From: Tigriopus japonicus
Taxonomy: Eukaryota > Arthropoda > Copepoda > Harpacticoida > Harpacticidae
Assembly (NCBI GenBank): GCA_010645155.1
Contig: JAAGOF010000104.1
Span: 2,902,640-2,966,639 of the forward strand
Length of the DNA stretch: 64,000 nt
Reading direction: 5' to 3'
Both the position numbers and the translations under genes were made by a program. Numbering within the stretch: the first letter of the stretch is position 1; every line of letters starts with the position of its first letter. Shown here in pieces: positions 34,279 to 47,102 of this stretch. The notes beneath the pieces were generated by a model. It saw only the letters and a program-made list of their open reading frames with translations. It searched no databases and was not told where the DNA came from.

Positions 34279-37200
34279 AGCACCTGCATTCAGCTGATTC
34301 TGACAAAGTCCAAAAACAAGGCACAGTACTTTTTCTTTGCAGATTGAGTTGTCAGTCACCCAATCGTGGGACATTAATTGGTGCTTGTTTAAACTTCACA
34401 GTAATTAAAATTCACTTTTTACATAGTGGGCATATACTTTAGACACCTTTGCAACAGGCTTAAAGATTTTCACTAACCAGACTGCACTATCAAATGAACT
34501 AATTAGTTTAGATGTGTTTCTGATAAGAAAAGGTTCCCTTGTACAAGAACTTATCCTTCCTGCATGTTGGAAGACGTCACAGATGATACCTGTTGGTGTC
34601 AGGCAGTCATATGTTTTACTGGCTAGCCTCTATATAAGGGTCTCTACCCTGAGGGATCAGAGCTCAAACGTCTCCCCAAGCAATCGTACCATTTGCTCTC
34701 TTATTCGCCCTCTTGGCTAGCTCCAAACATCGATTTTTTTCGTGTCTCCGTTCAAAACTCTAAGTATGCATAATGATTATCCTACATGAATATAAATGTG
34801 CGAGTATTGTGCGGCTAGCCATGCCTCATTAATTCGAGAGCCGCTTGTACGGCTTCTCGAGCACAGAAGACGTTCGCTCTAATCAGAGAATCAAACCCGA
34901 GTCTTGACTTTTATCCAAGCCTTTGGTTTTGTGACCTTTTCAAGTACGAATGAGGTTTGAAACTGCCCCTTGAAGAAAAAAGAACCTTTTAATCCCATTA
35001 ATAGATAATTGAGGTCGTTGATCGAGCGAACTTTAGGAGATGACTAACCATGAAACTTTGTCACCGAGTGACCTACTGTCTGTACTTTTGGGAAGTCCCT
35101 GGAGTGACTCAGACACATATTTACTCCAATCAAAAGGGAAAGCCAATTTCATATGGTGCTTACCTGTGTCTAGAGGGGGTGACAGGATCATGAACCGCCA
35201 AATTGGGACTCTTGGGGATCACGATTCGTGGTAAAGACAACACGGCCATTCCGCGACGCGTTCTTCGTGGTTGGTCGGAATCATAGTATTCGAACGAAGC
35301 ACTCGAGTGAAGAGAGTCTTGAGAGGCTGCTGAGTCAAACTAGAGACACGGCCAAACGATGGTTCCGGCATTTTTGAGGACTACTTTGATTGCAAAACCA
35401 TTACTTAGGAGGTTATTGGGCCTAACGGACTGAGTCAAGGTGGAAATGGGGCCGTTTTTAAGAGGATTTCGCCCCTTTGTACTTGGCACATGAGGCGGGA
35501 GAACGGACGGGTTAAAGGACGCAATCATAAATACTCCCGTAACAAAGGAATGCCTCGTTTGAGCTTAATAAAGCTCGCAGGCTTCCCATAAACAAGAATA
35601 CAGAATCCTACTCTTATAGAAAAACTGACAAGGAACCACTGTTCTTGAAAGGGCTCGCAAAAAAGTCCAAGGAATGTTTTACTTCGAGAGCTAAGGATTT
35701 GTCTCTTTCTATCCACTTTAGATGTATCATATCTTTCGTTAATTTTTATACGAGGGTGCCCAGTCGATGAGAATGGCAAAATCAATATCGTTGAAGCTCT
35801 TAAGTGTGAACTTTGTTGCAAAACTGATCTTGATATGAAGTACGAGTTATACCAAATTTCTAGGTGGATGACATCTCTAAAAAGAAGATTTATTTGGAAC
35901 AAAAACCAAGTTTCCGCTAACCTTAAATTTACGTTCCTCGAACTGAATTGTTGGTCGTTGCAGTCATTCTAGTCAGACAAAATTGTGTATTTTTTTCGAT
36001 TGAAATATCATTCTGAAATCAAGAATGCGCAAAGTTAGCTCGTGTTATTTTACCAAAAGTAAGTAATTTGGAGCAAAAGAATATTCAAAACAGTGGCGTA
36101 TAAGAAGACTCTGTACATTCTGCTCCTCTTGGAACATCAATTCTGGAAATCTGTCCAAGACTGGGTTCAATTAATCTAAAAGGCTGCTGGAAAGGCAAAT
36201 ATGTCTGCATACAAGAAAGTTTCTAGTTCCAAGAACGCAACCTTCATTACGCAAACCCACTTGCCTCCAGAAAATCAGACCATCTCCTACCAATCTTGAC
36301 GACGTCTTTGTAAGTTACGATTTAGTACATGATGCGAAATATCAAAACTCTAAAAGGACTTGTACTTCTTGTACTTCAATGCGGTGGAATTTCTAAGACT
36401 TCACCTTTGACAAGCATCATATTTACTCATGGACGTCTTAAGAAATCTTTGATTTACTAAAGGCAAACGATGCTACACAGTGTTCGACATTACTTTCATG
36501 AGCATCTTGGGTTGATCACTACATACATGTATGGTCAGAAACTCATTCACCAGATCAGAGGCATTTGCAGTGCAAGTTCCAAGCTTGATCAAATTACAAT
36601 GGGTCTTAAAATTTCTTCTGAAGATTTTTCCTCCTAAAAAGAATGCCCACTCCTTGAAATTCCTTTGGGACTGAAACTTCTTTGGAAGGTCAAGAAAGTC
36701 CAACTGAAGACAAAGACTTGATGCTTGAAGCATTTCCCTCCCAAACCCAACTTTCATGAGGGTTCTCTAATCAAATCGATTGAGGACTAGACTCTTTGCA
36801 CCAAAGAAACAGTAGCTCCACACAGTTTCAGTGAATTTGAGACTTGATCAAAGTTTGGTATTAAATTACCGCCTCACCCTAGAGGATTCAATTTCAATAC
36901 AAGTTCAAGTTTGAGACGATAATGAACAGCCCCTTTAAAAGACAATGAATCAACCCATGGAGCGATTGTTTCTTCTCTGGAGTTAGAATCGTCCTCATTG
37001 GAGTTGCCATCCCCGTCAAATGGGTTTCAATCTCAAAATAAGTTCCAGGAACTCTTTGAAGAGGGCTACTTCTTTCTCGTACAAAATTTAAAACCCCATA
37101 TGGCAATCAATCGTTTCGTTTTTCTTTGGTCCATTCATGAACCATCTGCGTCTACGTAAGACCTTGTCTTATAGAACGTTCCACTTGAGCGCCCAAAAAA

Positions 37201-39139
37201 GTTCCTCATGGGTTGTTTAAATGAGGAAGAATGAAGGGAATTTACAATGAAAATGAAAGTTTGCCAACTTTGTTCACCCCCCAAAGTCTGCATCCGTTTC
37301 ATTGTTAAGCTCTCCAGGACAGTTTTTTGCATTCATTAATCAATGGCAGAAAGAAGTTGGAACACTATTGAACATCTGTCTGAAAATCAAATCAAAATCT
37401 GCGAAGAGAATGGACAGTTTGAGGATTGGTCACAATTCTCGTTCTGATGTTTACGATTAAGACCTTCATGTTTTTAAAGTCATTTCTAATTGAAATCAGT
37501 GGCATTGATATCGAGCATCCTAAACTTTCGAAACTCGGCTGTTGGATTATTTAGCATTTCTATCTACTGTATTTTGTTCATTATTACAGTTTTTCCAAAG
37601 TCGAACCAAGAGTAATAAAATCCTTTATGCCATCATCTTTCCGATGATGATTAATGCTTCAATTTTGATTAAATTTGCTACAAAAACTTTCTTCGACCAG
37701 TTATCAATGTACAAGGAAAATCATTCCTCAATACAACCTATTTCAAAACCTTTCAAATGTAAAACTAGACTGGCCAACAAACGAGCAGGAAAGGTGGTGA
37801 ATATTGTACGTTTCTACAATCCAAGAAAGAAGTTCCACAATTGGATTTTGCTCTCAAAAAAGTCAAACTGAAAGTAGTGAGGCGCGTATTCGGTTGGGTG
37901 TTCGTAATGTCAACCCGGTGTCGATCTTGTATCGAAGAAATGAGTTCCAATCCTATGAAAAATGAACGTTCCTCACACTCGTTCCACCTTCCTTCCTGGT
38001 TTCCATCTGCTTTGAAAACTGAGAAAGAGGAATTGAGCTTGGATCGTTCCAGGTTTTCCAATTTGTTTGGAACTCACTCGCTCGTCGAACCAGGTAGCTT
38101 ACTTACTTAGGTGAAAGGTTTCACGTTACTTTGATGATATGGAAGATTGAGTGTGTACGTCAAGTAGGTGGTGATAAGTTCGATTTTTTAGATACGTAAA
38201 ATAAAACCTCTTCGAGTCTAGAGCAACGAAAAAGATTACGGTTGCAAGTCATTCTAAGAGAAGATGGATTTTTTCGTCTGGCAGGGTTTTTGAAACTATC
38301 TAAAGCGAGTTTCCAAAGACAAATCCAGATTGACTGTGGAAAAAGGGTTCCCCCAAGTTTCTTTTTCAAACAGGCGGGCTTTCTGATCAAACAAAGAAGT
38401 TCCATCCCCTGACGTCATTAATCTGAGTTCCAGGTACTTAGCTGGCAAAAAGTGAAGAATAGCGCATAAAACGCTTGCGCACGTTGGTAACTTTTTTATT
38501 CTGATAATTATTTGCAACTCTTGCGTGGGAAACAGAAGAGGAAAAAGGGCCATTCAACAAAGACGCCTTTGATGTGTTGTGTCGTGAAGAAGAAGAAAAA
38601 AAACTTATTCTTACCATCCACTTTTGCTGGGTTCCTTCGAGCAAAAACACACAGAGGACAGTTACAAGACCGGAAAGAACTTGTCAATACCTACCTGGAT
38701 GAAAGTAATTTTCCAATATTTCATCCCTGCCCAAGAAACCAAACTTTGGCCAAGGCGTAATTTTCCAACTGAATGAAGCAAACGTACAAAGTGACGTCAC
38801 ATTATTGGAGCAGATAGTGCACCTCTCTCGATAAGTTTCAACCTTCTTTGCAGTAATGTATGGTTCTTTTCCCTAGGTACATAAAACAATATCGGGTAAG
38901 ACGAACGAATCAGAGGGTTGCAGCCTCAAAAATGCCGGAGAAGGAAGGTCTGTATCGAAAATGTGTCGAAACAAAGGATATCCCCTGTCCCTCAAGCTAA
39001 AAAAGCTCCCTAAAGTACTAGGTCCGTCCTCATTTTCCTGTGATCTCGGCACTAGTATAAATGAGCAGTTTCCAAAACAAATAGTCAAAAGGCTAGGCCT
39101 TTACATAATAAATAGCAATAACACCTATCGAAATTGCAG
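34279..39139. other. Non-coding stretch, no supportable gene
   Basis: A TATATAAGG sequence at about 34631-34639 looks like a TATA box, but no credible frame follows. A 9-bp-stem hairpin lies at 34835-34859 (CGAGAGCCG with CGGCTTCTCG). Frames near 37.5-38.1 kb and 35.5-35.9 kb have no codon bias or splice support. Confidence 0.4.
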
Positions 39140-39799
39140 TTAAAGCTCTAGAAAGGGGGAACTTAGAAAATCGACCGATACAGGTTCCATTTTAGGATCA
39201 CGGACCGCGGCTTGATGAATGAAGCTTCTCCGTCTTCCATAAGCATTGGCTGACGGGAGCTTTAAGGAATTGGCACTTTCTCCACTACCCAAATCCCGGA
39301 AACTTCGAGTGGATGACATCCCACCACTAGAGTTGTCCGAATTTTGCCTTTTGTCTCCGGGTAACAGACCGGAGGCCACCGATCCAGTCGGATTTGAGGT
39401 GACCGCCGTCGAATGGCTTTGCTTGACCATTCGACGTCGTCGAAGAACTATGGGTGACACACTATTGCTGGGCGACACTGCCCCACTCGAGTTCCCACTT
39501 CCGGGGATCAGTGTTCCAGAGGTGGAACACCCACTTTCGATGAGATCACTGGCATTGGGACTGACTTTTCGGATGTCTACTTTGAGGTGGGTTGGGGATT
39601 TGAATTCTTGTTGGACCGGTGGTGATCCGGATTCTGGGAACACGAACACTTCCGGCAAATGGTTGGTGGACGGTTCGTCACCGTCATTACTGTGATCCGT
39701 GGTGATAGTGGGCATTCTCAGGTTCTTGACGGGATGATTCTCACTGAATTTCTTGTCCTCCATCGTTTCTTGAAACAAGTACTTCACCATTGTCTTCAT
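39140..39799 (-). CDS. Ser-rich coding exon or small protein with ATG start
   Basis: The frame is open for 219 codons from ATG (39799) to TAA (39142-39140). It reads MKTMVKYLFQETMEDKKFSE, then a Pro/Ser-rich region (FPESGSPPVQQEFKSPTH), a run rich in Ser/Gly/Asn (TLIPGSGNSSGAVSPSNSVS), LRRRRMVKQSHS, NSDNSSGGMSSTRSFRDLGS and YGRRRSFIHQAAVRDPKMEP. Third codon positions are C/G-rich, well above the flanks, so it is probably real. RRRS and RRRM-type sites suggest phosphorylation. The last residues after KMEP look less coding-like; a weak donor CCT|GTATCG at about 39180 might end the exon there, in a different phase from the other candidate first exons. No domain recognised; mostly disordered. Confidence 0.6.
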   Translation of the reverse strand: MKTMVKYLFQETMEDKKFSENHPVKNLRMPTITTDHSNDGDEPSTNHLPEVFVFPESGSPPVQQEFKSPTHLKVDIRKVSPNASDLIESGCSTSGTLIPGSGNSSGAVSPSNSVSPIVLRRRRMVKQSHSTAVTSNPTGSVASGLLPGDKRQNSDNSSGGMSSTRSFRDLGSGESANSLKLPSANAYGRRRSFIHQAAVRDPKMEPVSVDFLSSPFLEL

Positions 39800-42700
39800 G
39801 AGTTGATCAAAGAACCCTGGGAAGGTTCAATGGAATGCCAAATGAGCAAGTTCTGTCATGATTGGGAATTGATCGGAAATACCCAAGAATGGTCGCCCTT
39901 GGGCTCTCTTTTGACTCATGGACCAAGAAGGCCCGCGGGTACGACGAAACGAGGGAAACGGAAACAGATGGAACTCACTCTTCATCCGTCATTAACTGAC
40001 ATCTTTCCTACGACATGCTAAGAGAAATAGAGCTCAATGGCATTGCTCTGCTCAGACCCTGGAGTAATTTGTTTCCATTTTCTCAGCCCTCAGCTAATAA
40101 TGGCATACTTGGAGGCCACAGAAGGAAAAGCTATAACGAATCTGACTGATGCTTGCTTTTCGATGTAAGTACGAACGCTCGAAACTATTCCTAAAACTAA
40201 TACTCGATCCGTTGTGGAATCTGCTAGTTGGCGAGTCCAAGTCAATTTGGCAAGTAACGATTCATCTCAATTTGGGATTGGAGGCAAGCCATGTTTCAAC
40301 CAAGCATGAAATACCTCAATTGCCTGATAGTTTTATGCCCGACAAGCTCCATCCACTGAGGACTTCCGGAGAATGAAAGTCCCCAGAAGTGAGGGGAATA
40401 TCGTCAGAACTTGAGCTCTCAAAAGCGAAATGAAATGGAACTAGTAGAGGCTCATTTATCTTTTTCTCTCTTTTATCCTCACACTGTCATGGGGCTTGCA
40501 GGGATGAAAGAGAGAACTAAAGAGTCGACAGACCTTCAAATACCCCTGGAAGCCTGGTACTAAACGTGGACCAATTCTCATTTCATATTCTAATCAAAAG
40601 GGGATTGTAACGTTTTGCCTGAAACTACCCTAGGAGCTCTACAAGACTTTCGCTCTCACAGACGTATTAATTAAAAAAGTATCATCAGCCAATGGCGGTG
40701 ACACTCTCACGGTTGCTTGAACGTAACATGAACAAAACTTTAAAAATTATATTAGGTCTCGAGAAAGTTACTTTTGGGTTTTGCCGAACGAGCATGTTGC
40801 AAACGTTCTTTGGAAAAAAGGTCTTGTATAGAGCAACTTGTGCCGTGGAGACGCTTTGCTTTCTATTAACTTCCTATTCCGGCCTATTTACACTATCATG
40901 ATCTTGATAGATACCATTGTAGTTGCACAATCACTCTTCATATCCAGATATTGAGTAGTCTGTCCTTGACAAAGAGCATCTAGCTTGAGGACCACCCCAA
41001 CGTATCAGAAGAACTTCAGGCTTTTGGAGGCATGTTCTTCTTCATTTTCGGGCTTCCTTTGAGAAGCACGTGTCTTTGTGGGACTAGTTTTGCTTCTTCT
41101 AATTCATCCCTCGATGTCATGTGCGAACAAAGAGCTCAAAAGAGACGATAATCTTGGCCTTAGAAGGTAGGCCAAATCAAACTCCCTCACTTTCAGAACA
41201 CTTTGTCAAGAGTGCAGTTTTCTGAAAGCTGGATTCTAGTTGAACAACCGTCCCAAAACAGATGAACCGAGGCCAAAACATTTGAAGAAGTTCTTTAGGT
41301 TCTATTGTGGACGAATCAGAACTCTGAAAACAAGGAACAACCATTTAGCCAAGGAGGGCCGATCTCTAAATTCAGCTATTTCTAACAGCAACTTCAGCCA
41401 AATATGTTAATGACGTTCACATCGCTCAGGAAATTTTTTTTATGGATAAAAAAGATTAAAAGTTAGCCAGCTACAAGAAATGATTTCATTGCACACTGGA
41501 GCTTCACTCATTCCTGACACTGTTCACATCCATCCTGAAATATAAACACCATAAACCGATTCAGGTTTTTCCAAAAGAACCGAACCAACCATGGAGTACA
41601 ATGAAACCCAAGAGAAGCCATTGAACCGGCAATATTTTGCCTTTACAGCTCTGTTTATGAGTACACAAAGAGCTGACGAAAAAGGCGAAAATCGAAATTT
41701 TACGGTTTTTCCCTTTTAAAATTGTCCAATCCTTTGCCAAGTCCCCGTTTCGTCATTAAACTTAGCATACTAGTAAACCTTGCCCGCATGGTTTTCAAAC
41801 GTTTCTCGAGTCTTGTTTCGCATTTTAGGTGCCTTTTTCACTGTAGTTCAAAAACTGTAGATTTTTTCCAAAACTGCATCCCACGTGATCAGTTCATCGT
41901 TATTTGTTACTCCTTTGAAGTTGAGCAATATATCGGATAGTGTGTACATTTCCCCGAATGGAAGTGAAATGAGCTCTTTTCATTCAGAATTGGATGTGAT
42001 AGCCAACGTAGTTTGGCAAAAACCGAGTAATAACTTCACAGCTATGTAGTCTCTCTCTCTCTCAACCCCACTCAAGGACACTCAGAATGAATAGATACAT
42101 TAGCGAAAAAGGGGCCTCTTCGTGGAAGAGAACTCAAGAGATTTACTGCCATGTTCTTAGCCCCAAATCAGTCTCATCCACTCATTCTCGTCTCCTAGAT
42201 CACGAAAGGTTTAAGACAAAAGATGGAAGTCTCTTTGGAAATGTGTCGAGGGGGTTGAGATGGGAAAGTAGGCATTTGAAAGCAACATCGAGCTTGCAAT
42301 ATTCTCAATTTGTCAATCGTTTGTGCTTGACATTGATGGCAAAACGAGCCTGACACTCTTTGAGACTCACTTGTTTCCTTGAGCAAGGAGGAAAATGGTT
42401 CGTTCGAACTTTGAACCCCAATGTTAGCTTGATTCTGCCGCTTCACTCAACAGATACGACATCCCGTGTTTGACTTGAGATATCTACAACATGCACTATT
42501 ACAATACTTGTCAGATCCATCACGAAAAGCAAATCCATCCAAATCTAAAACGAGTTTAAACGTTCACTAGGGTACATACGGATAAATTTCGTCCTTTCGA
42601 ACATTTTACATGATGCAATTTCTCGGAGATCGACTCATAAAAAAACAAATTCCTTAGTGCGTCTTTATGATAACCAAGTGAGCTCGAAGAGCTTGGAATG

Positions 42701-44065
42701 TTCTAAAATAAGGATATGTGAGTGAAACAAACACGTGGAATATGTTTAAAAATATCTCCATTGAGAACAGTTCCTTTGGTTCTTGTTGTCACAAAGGGAT
42801 TCCACTCAAGTTCCAACCTACAATCCCATTGTCATGCATGAGGATTTTGCAAAATCCTCTTGCGAGAGAACAACCAATCCATTTGTTATTGAGGTTTGTT
42901 GCTTTGCTGAATAAAGAAAAGGCCCTTTTGTGGCCTTTGGTCTGACATAGTTGCAAATGAGCACTATTTTGGAAAGAACTGCGAAGTCGATAAATAAATG
43001 TTCACTCAAGTTTGAAAAGCGAAACGAAACTCAGAAACTTTGAGGTTATAAAGAAATATTTTTCGATTTTTTTTTCTTTTCCTCAGAGCATCAACATTCT
43101 TCTTTGAATGCGCCATTTTTAATTGTAAATTTATTGAGGTATTCTTTTAACACTTTCATCGTCAAACGAATCCGGACTTAATTTGAGAATTGAAGGGAAT
43201 TCTAAAGAGAACTAAACAAAGTTGATGTTGAAGTTGGGCGTGAACTTGGTTGTCTTGTTTCAATTTCTCGCCTAATTAGTTGCCTTGGCGCATGTTGTTT
43301 TGGTTGATAAGGGAATCCAAGATGATTTTTCAAGATTAAAGATGAACAAGACTTGTGCCTTGAACGAGGTTCCTTCTCACATTTGACTCACTTCAGTGGG
43401 ATACACGTTCCATGTTTGATACCTTTTTGTTTGCTTCAGAGGTGAATTGAATTAATTAATTTGTGTTTTCGTTCATTTTTTGACAAAATGGCCAAACCTT
43501 TATTTTATGAATTTGTGATGTTCTTGTCTATGTTTTGAAGCAACTAAAAGACATGATAATGTTAGTGTTAATATCATTATGAACAAATCAACAATTTTCT
43601 TTTGAGTTGGTTAGAACTTAGAACTTAGGGGCTTGCATTTTTTCTAAGTTAATAAAAGTGAGTGGATTTTCAAGACCTTAGCTTTATTTTTTCTCTTGAA
43701 AGCTTGTTAAGAGGCGAGCCTGGAATTTCAATGGGATTCCAAGCATTCCTGGTTCTGTTCTGTTATGTAAGTTAGAGTTCTAGACAAAAAACACTTCACC
43801 ACCGTTATAAACATAAGAAGACTAAATTTAGTGCAGCCAATTATGTGGCATGCAATGGGATCATGGTCCCAATTGATTGTCAGAAAATGATTGATCACAT
43901 ATCATCTATTAATTACCTTCAATCTGCAACAGGGTACTTCATTTCTACTCAAGAAAATCTAGTGAGTTTAAGGTGTTCAAAGCTTAGTATATTTGACAAC
44001 ACATCCTGACCGGTTAGAGCCAGATTAAACACAGCAAATTCAAACTGTGTGTAAGGTTAACATGA
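39800..44065. other. Non-coding stretch, no supportable gene
   Basis: There is a CT microsatellite at about 42050-42064. Open frames are short and unsupported. Confidence 0.45.
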
Positions 44066-44313
44066 AATACCTCGGCAACGGGTGGACCGCGGCCCACATC
44101 TGGGCCCAAGGGAGATCGTTGGTGGGACCACGAGCAATGAGGAAAGTCCGAAATAATGGGTGAAGCGACATCCATAGTATTGTACTTGTGGGCCCAGAGG
44201 TCTTTGATCGTTAGTTTGTGGGCCCATGAACCTGCCACCATCTGTACGGTGGGCCCCAATTTTACCGAACCAAATTTGGTGGGCCTTGACACAAAAACAG
44301 TTGCCGACCCCTG
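44066..44313. mobile_element. Degraded hAT-type MITE fragment
   Basis: The right end CAGTTGCCGACCCCTG (44298-44313) is the classic reverse-complemented CAGGGGTCGGCAACTG terminus of hAT/Charlie-type elements. The left end retains only TCGGCAACG near 44072-44080. The interior repeats GGGCCCA/TGGGCC words (44082-44286). No target-site duplication is left. Confidence 0.55.
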
Positions 44314-44753
44314 CTTTAAGTTATCATATTACTATGCTTTGAAAGCAGGCAATGGTCCTTCTTGATTTCAAACACCACCAGCTTTAAAAAAAATTTCTTG
44401 ACTGATAGTAAATATCTACCATATTGCATCCTTAACATGCAGAGAAATGCCTCAGAAGGTCAATTTTGGAAAGTTATTCTCCACCAAATTTGCAATTTCT
44501 TTTTGAACATTTGTGTTCATAATAGGCATTTAATGGCTTGTCAAAGTCAGGTTGGATTCGCGATTTTCGGGCCAAAAATTTTGTCGACACGCAACCTTGT
44601 CCCAATTATCAGTTGTTAGCCGGTGGATAGTTCAGAGTTGTCATATCTTGCGCTTGAGTGTTGATTTTGCGTTTTTTTGCTCCCTGCTCATAAATCTTTT
44701 TCTTTTGCGGATTTTTTATTACAGCTATAAGGAATGCGATTCCCTGTAAATTA

Positions 44754-45003
44754 AAGGATTTCTCCCGATAGCTTCAATCCGACCGACAACAGGATTCGAA
44801 CCTACGCCGTGTGGGGAAGCACTTACACTCGACACTTTTAAGAACGCGCTAGTACGCTTGGCCACTCTGGCTTCCTTTAAGGATTTCTCCCGACAACTTC
44901 AATCCGACCCCCAACAGGACTCGAACCTACGCCGTCTGGGGAAGCACTTACACTCGGCACATTAAAGAACGCGCTAGTACGTGTGGCCACTCTGGTTTCC
45001 TTG
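44754..45003 (-). repeat. Tandem pair of class II tRNA-like units, 125-bp period
   Basis: Two units repeat head to tail with a period of 125 bp (GGATTTCTCC at 44756 and 44881). On the minus strand each holds GAGTGGCCA, matching a class II A box, then a long variable-arm-like region (GTGCTTCCCCA), then GCGTAGGTTCGA[A/G]TCC, a perfect B box. The order and spacing match tRNA-Leu/Ser. However, the acceptor-stem ends do not pair and the anticodon arm pairs poorly (TTAAAA in one copy, TTTAAT in the other), so these are not functional tRNA genes. Either tRNA pseudogenes duplicated in tandem or a dimeric tRNA-derived SINE would fit. Confidence 0.75.
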
Positions 45004-46935
45004 GAGAGACTGCTTCGAAATTCGAAATCAGACTGCTTTGGTACAGAAAGCGCAAGAATTTTGACCAAACAGGGCAAAGCGCCAAAATACCCAAGACTTG
45101 CTAAAGTCAACCCAATAACGTATTATGGTAAAGGGTGTGGTTCTATTACATCACTCAATAATGGGTGATTACTACACTCCCCCACATTATTTTTCACAAC
45201 AGCCCCATATACAATGTCCTTGAGACTTCTTTCTACTCCTTAAACATAAACCAAAATAATGGAACTTTCGCGTCCTTTCACTGCTCATGTTAGACACGGA
45301 TTTTGCTCCCCACATGGTGAATTATATTCCAAGTTCCCAGACGCCCATTCCCGTTCTCTTTTGATTTGATAAATGATCCCCATTGTTGGAACACAACTCG
45401 CAAATGTCTCATGAGACATTTGCTTTGATTGTCCGCAAAGGCATTCCTCCCACAACGAACATATATACTATACACCAAAGCAATGTACTTAAAACAACTC
45501 CATTTTTTCGGGCTGAGCCATCGCTTCATAACTCCAACACCTAAATTTGCTTCAAAAATAGAGTAATAAGTTACCAAAAGACCAGGAAATGGCGGGTCCT
45601 CAAATTGGCCTTGAGAGTGTGGACTATAAATCCCAGATACTTTGCCAGTGAAAAAAATTCCCTCCAAGTTCCGTGAGTTTCGTCAGGGAAGTTTTTTTGC
45701 ATCAAACTCAAACTTGGAAGCCATGTGCAAAAATGGGAAGTTTGCTCACTTTCCCACCCAGAAACTCGTCATGACGGATGCTCGTTATCTCATCACAATT
45801 CCCTCTTGGCAATCGCGTTCATGCATTTATGTATTGTACCATCCGCAGCACATGACAAGCAACCATGAAAATTTGGTCGATAAAGTATTTGGCTTGTTTT
45901 CTGGCCACGTATTGGACTGCTCAAGCCTCATCTGAAGGCTTTAGAATCCACGTGTCCTGAGCGTGTCCATTAAAGGCCTTGACGTGTCTACGTCACTCAT
46001 TCAGCGTGAGAACTCTCATTGCAATAGTCCTTTGAGCCTTATTGACAAGAAACGGGGCTGGCAAGGCCTTGGAAAGCCATATCGTACAACAAATCGGAGC
46101 CTTGGACTCCACTGGGGTGTATACATTTTTAGGCCTTTGAAGATGTTCTGGGGACGACGAGAAGTCAGGACATCAGGGTTTATTGAAATTGACATGCTGG
46201 GAAAACTGTGTACTCTGCCAGGCCATTTGAAATGGGAGGTTGTATTATGCGCAGTTTGGATGTTATGTCATCCGGAAAATTGATCAAGTGTTTTCAAGTT
46301 GCGTTACACGTTCAAAAGAGCGCTTCTCTCTATGACAGTTTGATGGCTTCAAATGGAATGCCTTCATGCACCTCAAGGAGAGATGCTATGGATCTGAAAA
46401 AAGCTCTTCTACTGAACTTCTGGAGGACTTGTGCCTGACTTGGGAGACTTTAGAAAGTGTATAATTACAAATCCAAGATAAGACTTGGTGCGAGCAAATC
46501 TGTGTGAATAACAGTTAAAATGTAATGTGTCGCTATTACAATAACTTTGGTTTCGAACTGCATTGTATAACCCGATAAATATACTGATCAACATCGATAA
46601 GACTTGAAACACTCTGTACAATGCATGGGATCATCATTTTGGATGGAAGTGAAAATGTTTCAAAGTAGTTAATTTCTCTTGAAACTCTACGGAAGTGGTT
46701 TTTTATTGTAGCAGCCTGACCAACAATTGAAAATTCAAGTAGCCTAAACAGACAAATTTGAGGACCAATTAAAGAGTTAAGAAGGCCAAGCCAAACTGTC
46801 ACTGAGGATATGGGTCAAGCATATGACCTACTGTTGCCAATATCACTTATAGTTTCACAGATCTGGCTCCAAAATTTAGCTCTAAAGAGCTAAATTTGGT
46901 CAGGCTGATAGTTCGTTCAAGGTAATCATTCGTAA
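45004..46935. other. Non-coding stretch with one perfect hairpin
   Basis: No gene is supportable. A minus frame of 125 codons (45290-45667) and plus frames at 45.6-46.4 kb lack codon bias and splice sites. Confidence 0.4.
46872..46897. repeat. Perfect 12-bp-stem hairpin
   Basis: AAATTTAGCTCT and AGAGCTAAATTT are separated by only AA. There is no adjacent gene or T-run that would give it a function. Confidence 0.6.
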
Positions 46936-47102
46936 TTTTTTTTTTCGATGGGCAATTTCAATCCTAGTTTAAGAATGGTTCTCTGTCTATAGGAGTGGAA
47001 TAACGATAATAGTGACCCTTTAAGAAAGGCCGAGGAGGACAATCAAAACTGTGACCTCTCCCATTGTAGGAAATTGCGCTAACCACGACACCACTTCTCC
47101 CC
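46936..47102 (-). mobile_element. tRNA-derived SINE, copy 2 (diverged, shortened)
   Basis: On the minus strand the head reads GTGGTGTCGTGGTTAGCGCA, then a decayed B box (AGTTTTGATTGTCC). The body contains TTATTCCACTCC and GAGAACCATTCT, homologous to TATTCCACACCC and GAGAACCAATCT of copy 1. It ends in A10. About 90 bp of body present in copy 1 is missing here. Confidence 0.75.

Noticed and set aside
33978..34442. 154-codon plus-strand frame
   Set aside because: It begins inside a non-autonomous hAT element and runs out past its end; no transposase motif is present.
39246..39695. 149-codon plus-strand frame
   Set aside because: It is the antisense shadow of the minus-strand Ser-rich exon, whose codon bias is much stronger.
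44777..45000. Two functional tRNA-Leu/Ser genes
   Set aside because: A and B boxes are good, but acceptor stems do not pair and anticodon arms are poor, so I call them tRNA-derived repeats.
45290..45667. 125-codon minus-strand frame
   Set aside because: No ATG near the start, no recognised motif and codon use like the flanks.
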